17,102 bases of DNA from PHAA01 sp040217755 (GTDB lineage: Bacteria > Bacillota > Syntrophomonadia > Syntrophomonadales > Syntrophomonadaceae): assembly GCA_040217755.1 (NCBI GenBank), contig JBEHWJ010000041.1:1-17102 (forward strand), read 5' to 3'. The notes beneath the pieces were generated by a model. The model was given only the letters and a program-made list of their open reading frames with translations. It was not told the DNA's origin and searched no databases. The position numbers were made by a program, and so were the translations under genes. Shown one piece after another: positions 13,357 through 17,102 of the stretch (positions are counted from its first letter, which is position 1; every line of letters starts with the position of its first letter).

Positions 13357-14124
13357 CTACTTTCCCTCCTTTTTCCCGACGATGGCCAGGAATATCTCTT
13401 CCAGGGACGGTTGTTTTTCAACATACTCCACTCTGGCGGGCGGAAACATCATTTTCAGTTCCGCCAGCGTACCGTTGGCGATGATCTTGCCCCCATGCAG
13501 AATGGCAATTCGATCGGCCAACTGTTCAGCCTCCTCCAAATATTGAGTGGTCAGGAACACGGTCGCGCCGCCATCAGCCAGTTCTCGAACGATCCTCCAG
13601 ACCTCCAGGCGCGCCTCGGGATCAAGTCCGGCGGTGGGCTCGTCCAGGAAAATTGACTGCGGTTCTCCTGCCAGGCTCATGGCGATGTCCAGCCGGCGGC
13701 GCATACCACCTGAATAAGTAGCCACCCGGCGGTCGGCAGCATCAGTCAAGCCGAAACGCTCGAGCAGATTTTCCGCAATCTGGCGCGGATTTTTAAGGTG
13801 GCGCAGCCGGGCAATCATGATGAGATTCTCCCGCCCGGTCAAAATTTCGTCCACGGCGGCAAATTGCCCGGTGAGACTGATCGATTGCCGTACTTTATCG
13901 GGCTTGGACGCCACATCGAATCCGTTTACGACAGCGGTTCCCCGGTCGTATTTGAGCAGTGTGGCGAGAATCTTGACAATCGTGGTCTTGCCCGCGCCGT
14001 TAGGGCCGAGCAGGGCGAAAATACACCCTCTGTTTACTGCAAAACTGACTCCGTTTAGCACCGGGACCTTTTTATAGGCTTTTTCCAGCCCTTGTACTGA
14101 AATGGCGGTTTCATTAGGCGACAT
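13357..14124 (-). CDS. DrrA-like ABC transporter ATP-binding protein
   Basis: The ATPase subunit (255 residues) that powers the adjacent permease. Walker A is GPNGAGKT (40-47), the Q-loop sits in SLTGQFAAVDEILTG (from about 83), the signature is YSGGM (137-141), Walker B is IFLDEPTAGLDP (158-169), and the switch region is TTQYLEEAEQLADRI, in which glutamine replaces the usual histidine, as is normal in the DrrA subfamily. AAGGAG seven bases before ATG 14124 fixes the start; the frame runs on to 14217 into the regulator gene and is not used. The regulator stop codon (14136-14138) touches this ribosome site, indicating a single operon. Confidence 0.93.
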   Translation of the reverse strand: MSPNETAISVQGLEKAYKKVPVLNGVSFAVNRGCIFALLGPNGAGKTTIVKILATLLKYDRGTAVVNGFDVASKPDKVRQSISLTGQFAAVDEILTGRENLIMIARLRHLKNPRQIAENLLERFGLTDAADRRVATYSGGMRRRLDIAMSLAGEPQSIFLDEPTAGLDPEARLEVWRIVRELADGGATVFLTTQYLEEAEQLADRIAILHGGKIIANGTLAELKMMFPPARVEYVEKQPSLEEIFLAIVGKKEGK

Positions 14125-14135
14125 GTTTTTTCTCC

Positions 14136-15035
14136 TTATGGCGTCAGAAGCGAGACGCCCGTCATATCTGCCTTGCAATTTTTCAAAAAGGCGTAGGTCA
14201 GGGTATCTGCTTGACATTCAACAAACCGGATTTTCTTCAAGTTGTTGTTCTTGAAAAAGGTATTGATGAAAGTAGCATTTTGGAAAATCACCCGGGCGAA
14301 TTCGCAGTTTTCAAAGGAACAGTCGATAAACGGGCCTTCGAAAACCATACCCGCAAAACCACTGCCTCGGAATGTTGTATAACTCCATACCGCACCATCA
14401 ACATTGTTTTTCACTAAGTAGCTGGACTCTAACACAGCACCGGTAAAATCAGCGAGGGAGAGGTTACAGCCCTTAATATGACTTCCTTTAAAATGACTGT
14501 CCTTGAGGGAGCAATTCCTAAAATGGCTGCTGTCGATATTGGAGCCTTCAATGCGACTTTTGCTCAGGTCGGAGTTTGAGAAGTCACTTCGCACCACATT
14601 ATTGCCCTTAAGCAAAAGGGCAGACAAATCTGAGCCGACGAAAAGGCAATTCTGAATGTTGGAACTGCCAAACTTTTCGCTCAGGTTTTTCAGCCCGGAA
14701 AAATCAGCATCCACCCAGTTTCCTTGCGACATATCCCATCCGGTCCTTGGTACCGGTTCTGCGGATGAAATTCCTGCCTCCCTCTCAACCGAGGATTCGT
14801 AAGATATATTCCTGGTCGCAGCTGGTGGAAAGCTTTCCGAAAAATAGTTCAGGTCGACCGCCAGGATTTCCGCCAGGCGGTTAAACGTGATAATATCCGG
14901 CATCGATTCTCCCCGCTCCCATTTCCCGACCGCCTGTGAACTGATGGATAGTTGCTGGGCCAACTGAGCCTGGGAAATATTTATTTTCTTGCGTGCTTCC
15001 GCGATTTTATTACCAATCATCATGCTGGTTAACAT
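14136..15035 (-). CDS. HTH (XRE)-pentapeptide-repeat fusion regulator
   Basis: A 299-residue fusion. Residues about 8-62 form an XRE/Cro-type helix-turn-helix (KIAEARKKINISQAQLAQQL, then SSQAVGKWERGESMPDI). After a linker of about 45 residues, residues about 110-290 are a pentapeptide-repeat domain with runs such as LSKSRIEGSNIDSSHFRNCS and FENCEFARVIFQNATF, i.e. repeating A/S/N-(D/L/F)-x-x pentads forming a right-handed square beta-helix. The DNA-binding half probably controls this operon. The repeat half may bind a partner protein or mimic DNA, as gyrase-protecting Qnr/MfpA proteins do; that comparison is speculative. AAGGAG lies 10 nt before ATG 15035 (an ATG four codons later is possible). 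It is the first gene of an operon with a DrrAB-type exporter, suggesting it senses or protects against the exported compound. Confidence 0.88.
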   Translation of the reverse strand: MLTSMMIGNKIAEARKKINISQAQLAQQLSISSQAVGKWERGESMPDIITFNRLAEILAVDLNYFSESFPPAATRNISYESSVEREAGISSAEPVPRTGWDMSQGNWVDADFSGLKNLSEKFGSSNIQNCLFVGSDLSALLLKGNNVVRSDFSNSDLSKSRIEGSNIDSSHFRNCSLKDSHFKGSHIKGCNLSLADFTGAVLESSYLVKNNVDGAVWSYTTFRGSGFAGMVFEGPFIDCSFENCEFARVIFQNATFINTFFKNNNLKKIRFVECQADTLTYAFLKNCKADMTGVSLLTP

Positions 15036-15068
15036 AGGGTACCCGCTCCTTGTTTTTAATTTGTCGAC

Positions 15069-15097
15069 ATCATAACCATAATCGGATTCGTTTCCAA
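15069..15097 (-). promoter_or_regulatory. Sigma-A promoter of the regulator/ABC operon
   Basis: On the minus strand TTGGAA (15092-15097) and TATGAT (15069-15074) are 17 bp apart. The start site would be near 15062, giving a leader of about 27 nt to ATG 15035. Confidence 0.55.
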
Positions 15098-15144
15098 AAT
15101 CAACGCAGGTGATGATACCATTGGTTGTAATCGCATTACTTATA

Positions 15145-15179
15145 GTTGTTATTTAACAACCTCCGGTAGTTTATACCGG
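15145..15179. promoter_or_regulatory. Two adjacent inverted repeats upstream of the operon
   Basis: GTTGTT-ATTT-AACAAC (15145-15160) and CCGGTA-GTTTA-TACCGG (15163-15179) are both perfect 6-bp arms, about 50-80 bp upstream of the -35 element. They could be operators or activator sites for the helix-turn-helix regulator, or hairpins of an unseen transcript. Confidence 0.4.
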
Positions 15180-15277
15180 GATTTAGGGTAAATTGCATTT
15201 GAGAAGCACCGGCTGGTAGCGTGCGTCGGAACGCCGTTACTCTAAGCTCAGTATTCTTTGAACACCCCCTGACCAGA

Positions 15278-15326
15278 ATGCACACCCCGCCTTAAATCGT
15301 TGAGAGATTGCGACAGGGGTGTGCAT
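15278..15326. repeat. 11-bp inverted repeat with 27-nt loop
   Basis: ATGCACACCCC (15278-15288) and GGGGTGTGCAT (15316-15326) are perfectly complementary. Nothing coding is seen from 15180 to 15530. With the terminator at 15372-15402 it could delimit a short plus-strand transcript. Confidence 0.5.
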
Positions 15327-15371
15327 TTGCATCATTTTATCGTAGATCAGCCAATAAGAAGACCCAAAAAT

Positions 15372-15402
15372 AGGGCTCTCGCTTTTAGCAGGAGCCCTTT
15401 AT
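15372..15402 (+). terminator. Rho-independent terminator without an upstream gene
   Basis: AGGGCTC and GAGCCCT (15372-15398, with an inner GCT/AGC pairing around TTTT) are followed by TTTATT. No plus-strand gene precedes it, so it may end a small RNA that includes the inverted repeat at 15278-15326. Confidence 0.6.
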
Positions 15403-15496
15403 TAAGGCCGGGGACGGTGCTTATGCCTGTCAGGCTGGTATTATCATACAACTGGGGGCATTCCCCAAGATATTCAGTCTGACCTCCCACTGCCGG

Positions 15497-15532
15497 TAAA
15501 TTAGGCAAAACAGATAGCACAGGCAAGGACAC
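15497..15532. repeat. Dispersed repeat, copy 2 (partner at 472-506)
   Basis: Same TAAATTAGGCAAA to GGCAAGGACAC segment as at 472-506, here directly before the 5' flank of RNA element B. It shows that fragments of several repeat families are juxtaposed. Confidence 0.6.
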
Positions 15533-15571
15533 CCTTGAGATCTTGGCCTTTGGGTGGTAGGCTTAATTCAC

Positions 15572-15936
15572 TGGAAGGAGTCAGGCTGGGTTCGGTTTCG
15601 GACGTATAGTGAGGGGATGCCTCTGGCATAGCATGATCTAACACAGTAGGCTCTTTCCACATTGTTTTTGTCCGCCCTTGCCGTAATGTCCGCCAGGGTG
15701 TTATATTCTTATTGAAGGGATCCGCTCCCGATCCGGGACGAGTATGCATAGGCCCGGATTGTGTAGGACCGAGCAGGCCATAACCCCTGTCGGTTACATC
15801 GGAACCCTTTTATAGAGAACCTTCAGGACGCGGGCTGCCCAACTCCGATTGGCCCTGGACATGAGGTGCGGCGCTAGCTTCAAGACTGCTGGTTCTCCCA
15901 GGGGAAGGGGCTGTCTCAAAGGCAGCCCCTTTAATT
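15572..15936 (+). ncRNA. Structured RNA element, copy B (unknown family)
   Basis: Second copy of the element at 11893-12255. The closing helix is TGGAAGGAG (15572-15580) with CTCTTTCCA (15651-15659, one G-U); the inner hairpin is ATGCC-TCT-GGCAT (15617-15629). The bases differ from copy A but pairing is kept. AGCATGA and the 256-nt core (15681-15936) are conserved: about 18 substitutions and one indel by eye, clustered near 15846-15882. GAGAACC (15815-15821) pairs with GGTTCTC (15891-15897). It ends in the same hairpin and TTTAATT, then three bases later runs into the palindromic repeat at 15939. Short open frames inside the two copies are in different registers, arguing against coding. Confidence 0.6.
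15907..15936 (+). terminator. Terminal hairpin of RNA element B
   Basis: Identical to 12226-12255: a 10-bp stem, CAA loop and TTTAATT tail. It forms the element's 3' boundary. Confidence 0.7.
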
Positions 15937-15938
15937 GT

Positions 15939-15999
15939 GGACACAATGGGGACGGTTCTCTCTGTGTCTTTGACACAGGAAAACCGTCCCCTTTTGTCC
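15939..15999. repeat. Palindromic repeat family, full copy 3
   Basis: A 61-bp near-palindrome with outer arms GGACACAATGGGGACGGTTC and the complement ending CCGTCCCCTTTTGTCC, and inner CTGTGTC-TTT-GACACAG. It is the same family as 2987-3045, with the central loop in the reverse orientation (TTT instead of AAA). It starts within a few bases of the end of RNA element B. Confidence 0.85.
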
Positions 16000-16010
16000 A
16001 TGTTCCATTC

Positions 16011-16059
16011 TCCGCCCCCTCTGTTCAGCGGGACACTACATGACCTATTGGGGGGCGGA
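16011..16059. repeat. Inverted repeat TCCGCCCCC/GGGGGCGGA
   Basis: Nine-base perfect arms (16011-16019 and 16051-16059) with a 31-nt loop, about 30 bp after the stop codon of the stalk-domain gene. No T-run follows on the minus strand, so it is at best an unusual terminator. Confidence 0.45.
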
Positions 16060-16090
16060 AACAATATATCAGGAAGCAACCTGGTTCGTA

Positions 16091-17102
16091 TTAATTTTGC
16101 TTTAAATCTGGTTGCGGTGCAACCTGAGTCAGCTCGTTCATTTGTTCGGCCAGATACTCCTTATAATCGCGGGCATTTTTTACCTCCGGGACCGTAAACT
16201 TAAGGCCGTAATCCGACATGGTATAGGCTGCCTGCATGGCCGTGGTCATATGCATGGTACCGGCCGGATTCTTTTCAGTGGCCGGAAGATCCATATTTAA
16301 CTTCATTTTACCGTTCAAATCCATGTAATCATTATGGAAAGTTGCTTTGTCAATCCAGACCGAGTAAACAAAATCCAAATCCGTCCCTTCCAGGATCTTT
16401 TGTATATTTACGTCCCTGTCTAAAGAAGGGATCTGCTTGGTAATTTGCTTGAAATAATCGGTCTTGAACAGATCGCCGCCCATGACTGCATGGAGAACCC
16501 AATAATCCTTACCGTTTTTCTGCTGATCGTTGGCAAAGGTAAAGGCTATGCCCATCTCCCTGATCTGCTCCATGGCGGCAGTCGGATCTTGAGTCATGGA
16601 TTGTTTCATCAATTCTTCCATGTTCAAACCTTCCAGATCCATCTTGAGCCACCCGGCCTTAGGCATAGTCATAAAGAACCCGTCCTGGTTGAACAGCATT
16701 TCCATTGTTACGGGTTGCGGCTCGGGGGTGGGGCTTGCGGGTGCGTTCATAACCATGGTTTGTTTCATGTACATAAGCATGGGATCCAGTTGCAGCCAGG
16801 CTTCTATATCCGAATCCATATTCATTTTCATGGTTTCTTCTTCTTCCCCGGTCATTTTGGCGGTCATATCTATGTCGCTTTGCATATCGACAGCCATTTT
16901 GTACCGCCCCGCCTGTTTCATCGCGGCGGAGGATTTGGCCATGACCTCCTCGGCCGTCATACCATCCCGGGTTTCGTTATAAGTGATTGCTATTGTACCG
17001 GTGTCACCATCCCACGCAACTGCAGCTCCTGCAGCCTCTAACACAGAACGCAGCGGTAGGTAGGTCTTGCCATCTATAACCTCCGGTGCCAGTGGCATCG
17101 TC
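16091..17102 (-). CDS. Copper-amine-oxidase-like stalk domain / DUF6612-like protein (partial)
   Basis: The N-terminus lies outside the window; the frame is open to the last base. The first visible residues, PLAPEVIDGKTYLPLRSVLEAAGAAVAWDGDTGTIAIT, are the end of a copper-amine-oxidase N-terminal-like (stalk) domain common in exported Firmicute proteins. Then, from EEVMAKSSAAMKQAGRYKMAVDMQSDI onward, about 285 residues resemble DUF6612-type lipoproteins: alternating hydrophobic/polar strands, many methionines (DIDMTAKMTGEEEETMKMNMDSDI) and a PASPTPEPQP linker. This suggests an extracellular, envelope-attached protein with a lipoprotein-carrier-like fold; a signal peptide would be expected upstream. 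Function is unknown. The methionine richness might hint at metal handling, but this is speculation. Confidence 0.8.
   Translation of the reverse strand, partial: TMPLAPEVIDGKTYLPLRSVLEAAGAAVAWDGDTGTIAITYNETRDGMTAEEVMAKSSAAMKQAGRYKMAVDMQSDIDMTAKMTGEEEETMKMNMDSDIEAWLQLDPMLMYMKQTMVMNAPASPTPEPQPVTMEMLFNQDGFFMTMPKAGWLKMDLEGLNMEELMKQSMTQDPTAAMEQIREMGIAFTFANDQQKNGKDYWVLHAVMGGDLFKTDYFKQITKQIPSLDRDVNIQKILEGTDLDFVYSVWIDKATFHNDYMDLNGKMKLNMDLPATEKNPAGTMHMTTAMQAAYTMSDYGLKFTVPEVKNARDYKEYLAEQMNELTQVAPQPDLKQN

Noticed and set aside
16445..17041. Histidine-rich plus-strand frame opposite the stalk-domain gene
   Set aside because: The histidines are antisense images of the methionine codons of the real minus-strand gene.

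Overview
The window looks like a chromosomal segment of an anaerobic, low-to-mid GC Clostridia-type Firmicute. Strong AGGAGG-like ribosome sites, a sigma-54 fatty-acid module, an EFR1-type flavodoxin/ferredoxin protein and abundant intergenic palindromes recall Peptococcaceae or Syntrophomonadaceae, but that placement is inference from gene content; no rRNA or other marker is present.

Layout. Positions 1-880 are gene-poor: a decayed acyl-CoA carboxylase carboxyltransferase remnant (minus strand), a truncated palindromic repeat and a pair of 43-bp direct repeats. At 879-4836 lies a fatty-acid activation module. A long-chain acyl-CoA ligase (plus strand) and a butyrate/4-hydroxybutyrate-type CoA-transferase (minus strand) converge, and each has a -24/-12 (sigma-54) promoter with exact GG-N10-GC spacing. 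Next to the CoA-transferase is a PAS/AAA+/Fis sigma-54 activator (4836-6215), the obvious candidate regulator of both. A two-gene ABC exporter operon (6314-8571, minus) follows; it is bracketed by two diverged direct copies of the 5' end and leader of the activator gene, the outer one reduced to a 16-codon remnant.

From 8836 to 11180 on the plus strand are a metallo-beta-lactamase-fold hydrolase with a sigma-A promoter and an overlapping palindromic operator, an Rrf2-family regulator of the one-cysteine (YwnA-like) type, and an EFR1-like flavodoxin/4Fe-4S protein. An orphan RelB/DinJ antitoxin (minus) follows. At 12589-15035 (minus) is a three-gene operon: a helix-turn-helix/pentapeptide-repeat fusion regulator, a DrrA-like ATPase and an ABC-2 permease. 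The window ends inside a secreted-type protein with a copper-amine-oxidase-like stalk domain and a DUF6612-like region (minus, N-terminus cut by the window edge).

The most unusual content is non-coding. Two copies of a roughly 360-nt element (11893-12255 and 15572-15936) bracket the regulator/ABC operon. They share a conserved 255-nt core ending in a terminator-like hairpin, and a variable 5' domain whose helices are preserved by compensatory base changes and G-U pairs. This points to a mobile or duplicated structured RNA transcribed from the plus strand, with no associated protein gene in the window. A separate palindromic repeat family (59-61 bp) occurs three times, once directly abutting the end of one RNA copy.
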